Assembly (NCBI GenBank): GCA_023422565.1
Contig: JAFAGR010000033.1
Span: 1-48,047, forward strand
Direction of reading: 5' to 3'
DNA: 48,047 bases
DNA from: Bacteroidota bacterium
GTDB taxonomy: Bacteria; Bacteroidota; Bacteroidia; Chitinophagales; Chitinophagaceae
Shown here piece after piece: positions 7,089-14,588 of this stretch. Under the pieces are notes generated by a model, which was not told where the DNA came from, did not search any database, and saw nothing but the letters and a program-made list of their open reading frames with translations. Made by a program: the position numbers and the translations under genes. Position 1 is the stretch's first letter, and each line of letters opens with the position of its first letter.

Positions 7089-9505
7089 TATTGTTTACGA
7101 ATTTCCGCTTTTAACTCCTTTTCATAAATACCAACAAGTGTTTGTATCATCGTATCCATTTCCTGGTCTGTGAGCGTCTGCAATTCGTCTATGAAGGTAT
7201 AGGATATTGCCATTGATTTCTTGCTCGCGCCTAATTTTTCGTTTTCAAATACGTCGAATAATTCTACAGAACGCAATTTTTGAAGAGAAGCTTTTTTTGT
7301 CGCCTCCTCAATATCTGCATACTGCACAGATTTTTCTACTATAAGCGAGAGGTCGCGTTGCGCTGCAGGAAAGCGGGGGATCTCTTTATATTTCACTTTC
7401 GTGTTTGCAAGCGATTCGATCTTTTCCCAGACCAGGTCTGCATAAAAAACCGGTTGCTTAATGTCATGTTTTTTCTTTGCGGAACTATTCACCTCCCCGG
7501 CCAGGCCAATTGTTTCTTTGCCTGAGTATATACCAAGGCATGGTGCCAAATGAGGATTCTCAATTTGCCTGAAAATACAGTTCAGCCCGAGTTGAGTGAG
7601 AAGTGAGGATACTTTTCCTTTTAAAGTGAAAAGGTCTGCAGCAGCCTCCTTATGTTTCCAATCTGACGGTGCAGATGCTCCACTAACGTAAAGGCATAGG
7701 TGCAGTTGTTCTGCAAATCCCGCTGAAGAATCAGAATAGGTTTTTCCGAACTCATAAAAAGCTAGGTTGTGGTTTTTCCGGTTGATGTTATGCGCAACAA
7801 CATTAAGCCCGCTTTGAAGCATTGACGGCCTCAGGGTATCCAACTCTGCACTGAGGCTATTCATCATTTTCACTGCGCCTTCCAACTCGCCTTCATCATA
7901 CCATTTGCTGTTGGTAAGGCTATTCGTGAATATCTCATTAAAGCCGGAGTAAGAGAGTGAGTTCGCCGCCTTAGCTTTTAGCTTTTGATGCAACTTGTTT
8001 TTTTCGATGGAAGGAGTGATGAAAATTCCTGCGGGGATGCTGATGTTGTCAAGCCCGTCTATCCGCATGATCTCCTGCACAAGGTCAGCCGCTACATGAA
8101 TGTTGGGTTTGTAATGGGGAACCAGCCACACAATTCCTTCTCCTTTTTCTTCCTTTACTTCGTATCCAAGATTGGTAAGTATGTTCTTCACGGCATTTTC
8201 CGCATATGATTTACCACTCAGTTTTAGAATGTACTTCCATTGCAATTCGATCTGTTTCTTTTCTTTAGGTTCAGGATAAATATCGGTTAGCCCTTCGCTC
8301 AATTTTCCGCCTGCTTCCTTCATAATAAGTTGTGCAGCATGCAACAGCACTTCCACGGTACGCGAAATGTCGGTTCCTTTTTCGAAGCGCGTCGCCGCAT
8401 CAGTTCGCAGTCCATGGTGCATTGATGTTTTCCGGATGCTTTCAGGAGCGAAACACGCACTTTCTAAAAATAAACTTGTTGTGGCCGAAGTAACACCGCT
8501 GTTCACCCCGCCATATATTCCCGCAATGCAAAGTGGTTTTTCTGCATCGCAGATCATTAGGTCTGATTCCGTAAGTTTTCTTTCCTTTTCATCAAGCGTT
8601 GAAAAAAGCGTCCCCCCGGGCATCGTTTTTACAATGATCGAATTGCCCGAGATCTTATCTGCATCAAAAGCATGCAGCGGCTGGCCTGTTTCGTGTAGAA
8701 TAAAATTTGTGATATCAACAATATTATTCACCGGTTTCAACCCAATAGTGATTAGTCTTTCTTTCAGCCATTCTGTACTGTCCGTTACTTTTACACCTTC
8801 AATAAGAACACCACTGTAACGCATACACGCAATTTTATCTTCTATACTAACGGTGATGGGTGAACGACCGGAAAGTTGCAGCACGTTTTCCGGAAAAACC
8901 GGCCGGAATTCCCTGTTTTCATGGTGAGAGATCCATGCACAGATGTCGCGCGCAACGCCATAATGGCTCATTGCGTCGGTGCGGTTTGGCGTGAGGCCGA
9001 TCTCAAATATTGTATCCGGATTTTGAATGGTTAAATACTTCGCCACATTATCGCCGGCCTGTGCTTCTGCAGGTAAAATCATTATCCCGGCATGATCATC
9101 ACCTACTCCAATCTCGTCCGCCGCGCAGATCATTCCAAAGCTCTCTTCACCCCTGATTTTGGCTTTTTTTATTTTGAATGGTTCTCCATTCGTGGGATGC
9201 AGCTCTGTGCCCACTGTGGCCACTACTACTTTTTGCCCCAGGGCTACATTCGGCGCCCCGCAAACGATTGACAGCTCTTCACCACCGCCGGTGTTTACCT
9301 TGGTCAGTTTTAGCGCGTCGGCATTTGGATGTTTTTCGCAACTTACAACTTCGCCCACCACAAGACCTTTTAGTTTTTCTTCAGAAATTCCGAGTTGAGT
9401 AATGCCTTCTACCTCAAGGCCGATAGACGTTAAAATTGTGGCGCATTTTTCAGCGCTCACAGGCTGCGGAAGATAGGTACTCAGCCAGTTATGCGAAATG
9501 ATCAT
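7088..9505 (-). CDS. pheT: Phenylalanyl-tRNA synthetase beta subunit
   Basis: PheT pairs with PheS to charge tRNA-Phe. The 805-residue chain has the usual domain order: N-terminal start MIISHNWLSTYL, an EMAP-like tRNA-binding OB fold (about residues 40-150, with VVGEVVSCEKHPNADALKL), the B3/B4 editing domain (about 210-390, with FDADKI), B5 (about 405-475), the catalytic-like core, and a C-terminal FDX-ACB domain (about 710-805, KEIPRFPAAQRDLSLIVEK). An in-frame Met seven codons upstream (9526) is rejected because a consensus promoter element, TATCTTTGC, overlaps it at 9523-9531. pheS is not in the window, as is common in this phylum. Confidence 0.96.
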   Translation of the reverse strand: MIISHNWLSTYLPQPVSAEKCATILTSIGLEVEGITQLGISEEKLKGLVVGEVVSCEKHPNADALKLTKVNTGGGEELSIVCGAPNVALGQKVVVATVGTELHPTNGEPFKIKKAKIRGEESFGMICAADEIGVGDDHAGIMILPAEAQAGDNVAKYLTIQNPDTIFEIGLTPNRTDAMSHYGVARDICAWISHHENREFRPVFPENVLQLSGRSPITVSIEDKIACMRYSGVLIEGVKVTDSTEWLKERLITIGLKPVNNIVDITNFILHETGQPLHAFDADKISGNSIIVKTMPGGTLFSTLDEKERKLTESDLMICDAEKPLCIAGIYGGVNSGVTSATTSLFLESACFAPESIRKTSMHHGLRTDAATRFEKGTDISRTVEVLLHAAQLIMKEAGGKLSEGLTDIYPEPKEKKQIELQWKYILKLSGKSYAENAVKNILTNLGYEVKEEKGEGIVWLVPHYKPNIHVAADLVQEIMRIDGLDNISIPAGIFITPSIEKNKLHQKLKAKAANSLSYSGFNEIFTNSLTNSKWYDEGELEGAVKMMNSLSAELDTLRPSMLQSGLNVVAHNINRKNHNLAFYEFGKTYSDSSAGFAEQLHLCLYVSGASAPSDWKHKEAAADLFTLKGKVSSLLTQLGLNCIFRQIENPHLAPCLGIYSGKETIGLAGEVNSSAKKKHDIKQPVFYADLVWEKIESLANTKVKYKEIPRFPAAQRDLSLIVEKSVQYADIEEATKKASLQKLRSVELFDVFENEKLGASKKSMAISYTFIDELQTLTDQEMDTMIQTLVGIYEKELKAEIRKQ

Positions 9506-9522
9506 GAAACTTTTTTTGCGAT

Positions 9523-9531
9523 GCAAAGATA
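9523..9531 (-). promoter_or_regulatory. -7 promoter element of the pheT operon
   Basis: The minus strand reads TATCTTTGC, a full TAnnTTTG match. Transcription start would fall near 9517, leaving a leader of about 12 bases before the pheT ATG at 9505. This fixes the pheT start. Confidence 0.65.
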
Positions 9532-9892
9532 GTTTTTTGCGCTTGCCATAAGCGGTTCAATTGCTTTCGGAGAATCTATGATTTTGATCTGGGATTTACA
9601 AGGTGAATAAATTAAGAAAAGGTGAAGAAATTGTTTCCAGCCCGCAAGCAAAAATGTGAAGAACTACTAATTTGTGCGACTGATTTGCGCACACAGGTGG
9701 ATAACCCTGTTTAAAACGCGTTAATAAAGTAAATTTGTACGTGAATTGCGGGTGGATAAAGAGATATGAAAAGTTAATAACACCGTTTCCTTTTTCGCAA
9801 TGATTTTTTTGGTTCTACCTTAGCCGCCTGATCAAATACCCCTTTTGAGGTATTGGAAAGGCCCTAACCCTTTATCTATCTAACTATAAACC
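9532..9892 (+). promoter_or_regulatory. Intergenic leader region of dnaB
   Basis: This gap of about 360 bases between the divergent pheT and dnaB genes holds no convincing gene. Two promoter-like sequences point towards dnaB: TAAATTTG at 9730-9737 (full -7 match, no clear -33), and TACCTTAG followed by CCGCC at 9816-9823 (one mismatch). After the second, the leader has a small hairpin (AATACC 9835-9840 with GGTATT 9849-9854). Which promoter is used cannot be told from sequence. Confidence 0.4.
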
Positions 9893-11449
9893 ATGGCGTT
9901 AACAGATTTAAACCGCACTAAAACCCTAAGGGTAAAACCCCCGCTGGAAGTGGGAAATATGATTTTCGGCAAAGTTCAGCCTCAGGCAAAGGACCTTGAA
10001 GAAGCTATACTGGGCGCCTGCATGCTGGAAAAAGGCGCTTTTGAAACTGCTGCAGACACACTTAAAGCAGATTGCTTTTACCTGGATAGCCACCAGCGGA
10101 TCTTCCAGGCTATGGTTAGCCTTGGCAATAAAAGTTTGCCGATCGACTTACTAACGGTAGTAGAGGAGTTAAAACTGCGCGGTGACCTCGAACAGGTTGG
10201 CGGCGCTTATTTTGTTTCGAGGCTGACCAACAGTGTGGTTTCTTCTGCTCACGTTGAAGCACACTCGCGAATTGTTTTGCAGAAATTTCTTCAACGCGAA
10301 TTGATACGTATAAGCGGGGAGATCATTCGCGATGCGTATGAGGATACAACTGATATTTTCGATATGCTTGATGCGGCGGAAGCAAAACTGTTTGAGATCA
10401 CCAACAACAATTTCCGAAAAGATTTTGATGCTATTGATAACGTGATGGTGAAAACGGTAGGCCGAATACAAGAGATGCGGAACAGAAATGAAGACATCAC
10501 CGGCGTGCCAACAGGTTTCCCCAAACTGGATCGTGTTACTTACGGATGGCAATCAACGGATCTTATCATTCTTGCGGCAAGGCCGTCTGTGGGTAAAACC
10601 GCTTTTGCTTTAAACCTTGCGCGCAGTGCCGCTTTGCATCCTACCAAACCTACAGGTGTAGGTTTCTTCAGTCTTGAAATGAGCAGCGGGCAATTAGTGC
10701 AACGTATTCTTAGTGCGGAAAGCGAAATTCATCTTGAAAAAATATCACGCGGTAAACTTGAGGAGTACGAAATGCAGCAATTGTATAAAAAAGGTGTGGA
10801 CCGGTTAAACACAGCGCCAATTTATATTGATGATTCTGCCGGCCTCAACATTTTTGAATTGCGCGCAAAGTGCCGCCGGATGAAAACGAGATACAATGTG
10901 GGTTTGATATTGATCGACTATCTCCAGCTGATGAGTGGCAGCGCAGACCGAAACAGCAACCGTGAACAGGAGATCAGTAAAATTTCACGCGACCTGAAGG
11001 GCCTTGCGAAAGAACTTGGTGTGCCCATCATTGCACTTTCTCAGTTGAGCCGTGAAGTGGAGAAAAGAAAGGAAGGAATGAAAATTCCGCAGTTAAGTGA
11101 TCTGCGCGAATCGGGCGCGATCGAACAGGATGCGGATATGGTGATGTTCCTTTACCGCCCTGATTATTACGACATACAGGCGAATGAAAATGGCGAGAGC
11201 ACAAAGGGAGATACCTATGTTAAGATCGCCAAGCACCGTAACGGTAGCCTTGAAACCGTTAAATTGAAGGCATTGCTTCATATTCAAAAATTTGTGGAAG
11301 ATGAGGAGGGGTTTGGCCCTCCGCCTGAAACCGGGGGTAGCTGGAAACCCGTACCCGGCGGTGCCGGCGATGCAGGGGGAGCCCGTGTTTATGTTCAGAA
11401 ACCCAGTAAAATGAACGATGAATTTTATGACGATGAAAATCCGTTTTAA
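9893..11449 (+). CDS. dnaB: Replicative DNA helicase DnaB
   Basis: DnaB is the hexameric 5'-3' helicase that unwinds DNA ahead of the replication fork. The 518-residue product has the N-terminal collar domain (about residues 30-135), a linker helix (about 155-185), and the RecA-like ATPase domain. Walker A is ARPSVGKTA at 229-237, and Walker B is LILIDYLQLM near 345. LSQLSREVEKR and SDLRESGAIEQDADMVMF, typical of DnaB C-terminal motifs, follow. A Gly/Pro-rich tail (GFGPPPETGGSWKPVPGGAG) precedes an acidic end; such tails are common in the phylum and may be flexible. No intein is present. A hairpin terminator follows the stop. Confidence 0.97.
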   Translation: MALTDLNRTKTLRVKPPLEVGNMIFGKVQPQAKDLEEAILGACMLEKGAFETAADTLKADCFYLDSHQRIFQAMVSLGNKSLPIDLLTVVEELKLRGDLEQVGGAYFVSRLTNSVVSSAHVEAHSRIVLQKFLQRELIRISGEIIRDAYEDTTDIFDMLDAAEAKLFEITNNNFRKDFDAIDNVMVKTVGRIQEMRNRNEDITGVPTGFPKLDRVTYGWQSTDLIILAARPSVGKTAFALNLARSAALHPTKPTGVGFFSLEMSSGQLVQRILSAESEIHLEKISRGKLEEYEMQQLYKKGVDRLNTAPIYIDDSAGLNIFELRAKCRRMKTRYNVGLILIDYLQLMSGSADRNSNREQEISKISRDLKGLAKELGVPIIALSQLSREVEKRKEGMKIPQLSDLRESGAIEQDADMVMFLYRPDYYDIQANENGESTKGDTYVKIAKHRNGSLETVKLKALLHIQKFVEDEEGFGPPPETGGSWKPVPGGAGDAGGARVYVQKPSKMNDEFYDDENPF

Positions 11450-11467
11450 TACTTTTTGATTATCAGG

Positions 11468-11500
11468 AAAGGAGAGTGTTTATCATTCTCCTTTTTATTT
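11468..11500 (+). terminator. Terminator after dnaB
   Basis: An 11-bp stem (AAAGGAGAGTG with CATTCTCCTTT, one G-T pair) closes a TTTAT loop and is followed by TTATTTT. It lies between the dnaB stop and the rsmE ATG at 11507, so rsmE depends on read-through or on a promoter inside this short gap. Confidence 0.75.
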
Positions 11501-11506
11501 TGTGCC

Positions 11507-12211
11507 ATGCAACTGCCTTATTTTTTTATTAAAGAGATACCGGCCAGTCCGGGAATTGTTGTTCTCGATGAAGAGAATTCACGCCATATTGTTCAGGTGT
11601 TAAGAATGAAAGATGGCGAGCAGCTTTGGCTGCAGAATGGTAAGGGCTTAAAAGCTCTTGCTGAAATTTCAGACGGTCACAAAAAACACTGTGCTGTTGT
11701 ATTAAAAGAATTTTATTCTGAACCTGCTCCCAAAAGGTCTGTAACCATTGCGATCTCATTGCTGAAGAATGCATCACGGTTTGAATGGTTTCTTGAGAAA
11801 GCCACTGAAATAGGCGTGACCCGGATCGTTCCGCTGCTGTGTGCGAGAACGGAATCACAAAAGTTCCGGATAGATCGTTTGAAAGGCATTCTTGTGAGCG
11901 CGATGTTGCAAAGCCAACGGTTATGGCTACCCGAAATTTGCGAGCCGGTCGATTTCAATAAGTTTTTGGAAGAAGAATTTTCGGGTGAAAAGTTTATTGC
12001 CCATTGTATGAGCGAGGAAAAGAGAAATCCGCTCGAAAATTATCGATCAGAAAATTCAGTTATTTTGATCGGCCCTGAAGGAGATTTTACCGCCGGGGAA
12101 ATTGATATTGCTCTTCGGAAAAATTTTGTTGCCGCTTCCCTCGGAGATCACAGGTTACGCACGGAAACTGCCGGGGTGGTTGCTGCAACGCTTTTGTGCC
12201 GCCAGTTTTAA
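11507..12211 (+). CDS. rsmE: 16S rRNA (uracil1498-N3)-methyltransferase RsmE
   Basis: RsmE methylates N3 of U1498 in 16S rRNA using S-adenosylmethionine. The 234-residue product has the N-terminal PUA-like RNA-binding part (MQLPYFFIKEI.., RHIVQVLRMKDGEQLWLQNG) and the SPOUT methyltransferase domain, with FEWFLEKATEIGVTRIVPL, the cofactor-binding loop LIGPEGDF and the knot motif LGDHRLRTETAGVVA. The start at 11507 is chosen because the longer frame from 11456 would run through the dnaB terminator hairpin and add residues the family lacks. It converges on pyrD, whose stop lies 25 bases away. Confidence 0.94.
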   Translation: MQLPYFFIKEIPASPGIVVLDEENSRHIVQVLRMKDGEQLWLQNGKGLKALAEISDGHKKHCAVVLKEFYSEPAPKRSVTIAISLLKNASRFEWFLEKATEIGVTRIVPLLCARTESQKFRIDRLKGILVSAMLQSQRLWLPEICEPVDFNKFLEEEFSGEKFIAHCMSEEKRNPLENYRSENSVILIGPEGDFTAGEIDIALRKNFVAASLGDHRLRTETAGVVAATLLCRQF

Positions 12212-12236
12212 TAATTCGTTGCGCATGCCCGGCCCT

Positions 12237-13262
12237 TTATTCTTTCAATAATTTTTTCACAATTCCGGGACCTTCATAAATGAACCCTGTCCATACCTGT
12301 ACCAGCCCCGCTCCGGAAGCCATTCGTTCCTCCATATCTTTTTTATAAAAGATGCCACCACTGCCTATGAGGTTAAGTTTTCCGGCCGACTTTTCGTGAA
12401 CATATTTCAACAGTTCATTGGAAACTTTTTGCAAGGGTTTCCCACTTAATCCACCCGCCCCAATGCGTTTCAATTCCGATTCAGAAGTTTTCAAACCCTT
12501 CCTTTCAATTGTGGTATTTGAAATGATCAATCCCTCAAGCGATATTTCTGATGCGAGAGAAATAATGTCGTCAACCTGGGCTCTTTCAAGGTCTGGTGCA
12601 ATCTTAAGAAGCAAGGGTTTCTTTGTACTGAATGTTGACCTTATATCCTGCAGCGTGGTAAGAATTTTTTTAAGTGCAGGCTTTTCCTGCAGTTCCCGCA
12701 GTCCCGGAGTGTTAGGGCTGCTTACATTAACCACAAAATAATCGACTACATCATATAATTTTTTGAAACAGATCTCATAATCTTTCCAGGCCTCTTCGTT
12801 GGGTGTCATTTTATTTTTACCAATGTTTCCGCCTATCAGCATAGAAGCTTTCCCGGTATTTTTTCTCCATGCTTTTAAATTTTCAACCACATGATCAACA
12901 CCCTTGTTGTTAAAGCCCATTCGGTTGATGATGGCCTTATCTTTTACAAGGCGGAAGAGTCTCGGCTTTTCATTTCCTTCCTGAGGCAATGGAGTTACGG
13001 TGCCAATTTCAACAAAGCCAAATCCTAATGCATTCAGAGAAGGCAGATAGCTTGCGTTTTTATCAAAGCCCGCGCCCAGTCCCACCGCATTTCTAAATTT
13101 TAATCCGGCGAATTCAACCGGTTTATGAGCGGGCCGATGCAACTTTGAGATAAGTTTTCCAATAACCGGAAACCTGCATGCCCATTCTAATAAATTCATC
13201 GAGAAATAATGCACCCTTTCTGGATCAAAAAGAAAAAAAATTGCCCGGATCAACTTGTACAT
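12237..13262 (-). CDS. pyrD: Dihydroorotate dehydrogenase (quinone), class 2
   Basis: PyrD oxidises dihydroorotate to orotate in pyrimidine synthesis and passes electrons to the quinone pool at the inner membrane. The product from 13262 has 341 residues. It starts with the membrane-associating helix typical of class 2 (MYKLIRAIFFLFDPERVHYF) and includes FMN-binding VGLGAGFDKNA, the active-site loop with the catalytic Ser in NVSSPNTPGLRELQ, and the phosphate-binding IGSGGI near the end. The frame runs 64 codons further upstream, but those residues are unlike the family and would cross the thiolase promoter, so they are rejected. pyrC is also in the window but about 10 kb away. Confidence 0.95.
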   Translation of the reverse strand: MYKLIRAIFFLFDPERVHYFSMNLLEWACRFPVIGKLISKLHRPAHKPVEFAGLKFRNAVGLGAGFDKNASYLPSLNALGFGFVEIGTVTPLPQEGNEKPRLFRLVKDKAIINRMGFNNKGVDHVVENLKAWRKNTGKASMLIGGNIGKNKMTPNEEAWKDYEICFKKLYDVVDYFVVNVSSPNTPGLRELQEKPALKKILTTLQDIRSTFSTKKPLLLKIAPDLERAQVDDIISLASEISLEGLIISNTTIERKGLKTSESELKRIGAGGLSGKPLQKVSNELLKYVHEKSAGKLNLIGSGGIFYKKDMEERMASGAGLVQVWTGFIYEGPGIVKKLLKE

Positions 13263-13312
13263 CGCGGCGAAATTAAGCTGCTTTTTGGTTTTTTGTTTTG
13301 CGCCCTTAATTA

Positions 13313-13320
13313 TAACTTTG
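13313..13320 (+). promoter_or_regulatory. -7 promoter element of the thiolase gene
   Basis: TAACTTTG matches TAnnTTTG in full, 39 bases upstream of the ATG at 13360. A TTTG at 13292-13295 lies 17 bases upstream, slightly closer than usual for a -33 box. Confidence 0.55.
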
Positions 13321-13359
13321 GTAAATAAGTTGCATAAACAACCATTTAAATCTTTCAAA

Positions 13360-14538
13360 ATGCAGGATGCATATATAGTTGCCGGATACAGAACTGCAGT
13401 GGGCAGAAGCAAGAAAGGAGGGTTTCGATTTACGAGGCCCGATGATCTCGCCATTACCGTGATAAAAGGATTGTTGGCCAGCGTACCTCAACTTGATCCT
13501 TCGCGTGTGGATGATGTGATTGTGGGCAATGCCGTGCCGGAAGCCGAGCAAGGTTTACAGGTGGGAAGAATAATCGCAGCGCGCGCGGTCGGCATTCATG
13601 TAGGAGGCATCACCATAAACCGGTACTGCGCGAGCGGGCTTGAAAGCATCGCGATGGCTACGGCTAAGATCCGGACCGGAATGGCGGAATGTATAATTGC
13701 CGGTGGTACGGAAAGTATGAGCCTCGTACCCACAGCAGGTTGGAAAACCGTTCCGGCTTATTCGATCGCATCAGATGAACCCGATTATTATTTAAGTATG
13801 GGTTTAACCGCGGAGGCTGTGGCTAATGAATATAAGGTGAGCAGGGAGGAACAGGATGAGTTCAGTTTGAACAGCCACAAAAAAGCGTCTACGGCTATCC
13901 GTGAGGGATATTTTAAAAGCGGGATTCTTCCCGTTGAAGTGGAACAGGTGTATGCTGATGAAAGTGGTAAAAGAAAAGTAAGATCTTATGTTGTGGATAC
14001 CGATGAAGGCGTTCGTGAAGATACTTCACTGGAAGCGCTGGCCAAGTTGAAACCTGTTTTTGCACAGGGCGGAACGGTAACAGCAGGGAACTCCTCTCAA
14101 ACCAGTGATGGCGCTGCCTTCGTAATTGTGATGAGCGAACGCATGGTAAATGAACTGGGATTAAAACCGATTGCCCGCCTGGTAAATGCAGCAAGTGCCG
14201 GAGTTCATCCGCGGATTATGGGGATGGGCCCTGTGGAAGCTGTACCAAAAGTTTTGAAACAGGCCGGAATGTCGCTGAACGACATTGATCTTATTGAACT
14301 TAACGAAGCATTTGCCTCGCAATCTATCGCGGTTATAAGAACTTTAGGGCTAAACCCGGAGATTGTTAATATCAACGGCGGGGCCATTGCGCTCGGCCAT
14401 CCGCTGGGCTGTACCGGTTGTAAGCTTACCATACAGCTGGTGAATGATATGAAAAGGCTCAATAAAAAATATGGAATGGTAACCGCCTGTGTTGGCGGAG
14501 GGCAGGGAATAGCAGGGATTATCGAAAACATTTCATAA
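13360..14538 (+). CDS. Acetyl-CoA acyltransferase (thiolase)
   Basis: This thiolase joins or splits acyl-CoA and acetyl-CoA, as in the last step of fatty acid beta-oxidation or the first step of acetoacetyl-CoA formation. The 392-residue product has the nucleophile Cys90 in NRYCASGLESIAM, the LNEAFA loop, His347 in GHPLGCTG, and the second active-site Cys at 377 in CVGGGQG. An Asn-Arg motif precedes Cys90 as in FadA-like enzymes, so degradative thiolase (fadA-like) is more likely than a short-chain synthetic one. The start is at 13360 because the extra 35 codons upstream lie over the promoter. No other beta-oxidation gene is adjacent. Confidence 0.92.
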   Translation: MQDAYIVAGYRTAVGRSKKGGFRFTRPDDLAITVIKGLLASVPQLDPSRVDDVIVGNAVPEAEQGLQVGRIIAARAVGIHVGGITINRYCASGLESIAMATAKIRTGMAECIIAGGTESMSLVPTAGWKTVPAYSIASDEPDYYLSMGLTAEAVANEYKVSREEQDEFSLNSHKKASTAIREGYFKSGILPVEVEQVYADESGKRKVRSYVVDTDEGVREDTSLEALAKLKPVFAQGGTVTAGNSSQTSDGAAFVIVMSERMVNELGLKPIARLVNAASAGVHPRIMGMGPVEAVPKVLKQAGMSLNDIDLIELNEAFASQSIAVIRTLGLNPEIVNINGGAIALGHPLGCTGCKLTIQLVNDMKRLNKKYGMVTACVGGGQGIAGIIENIS

Positions 14539-14564
14539 AGTTTCCCAACGATCTGAGATTTTCC

Positions 14565-14572
14565 TATTTTTG
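14565..14572 (+). promoter_or_regulatory. -7 promoter element of the TonB-dependent receptor gene
   Basis: TATTTTTG, followed by C, is a full TAnnTTTG match, 17 bases before the ATG at 14589. A partial -33 (TTTC, 14541-14544) lies 20 bases upstream. Confidence 0.6.
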
Positions 14573-14588
14573 CAACATTGTTTCAAAA

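Noticed and set aside
9506..9526. Upstream Met start for PheT
   Set aside because: It lies within the TATCTTTGC promoter element, while MIISHNWL is the usual start of bacterial PheT.
9532..9892. A replication origin near dnaB
   Set aside because: No cluster of DnaA boxes or AT-rich 13-mers was seen; ordinary promoter-like sequences explain the gap.
13255..13359. Longer N-terminus for the thiolase (start at 13255)
   Set aside because: The added residues precede a canonical thiolase start (MQDAYIVAGYRT), and the promoter element TAACTTTG lies inside them.
13263..13454. Longer N-terminus for PyrD (start at 13454)
   Set aside because: The extra 64 residues are unlike the family, overlap the thiolase promoter and coding start, and the class 2 N-terminal helix begins at the internal Met.
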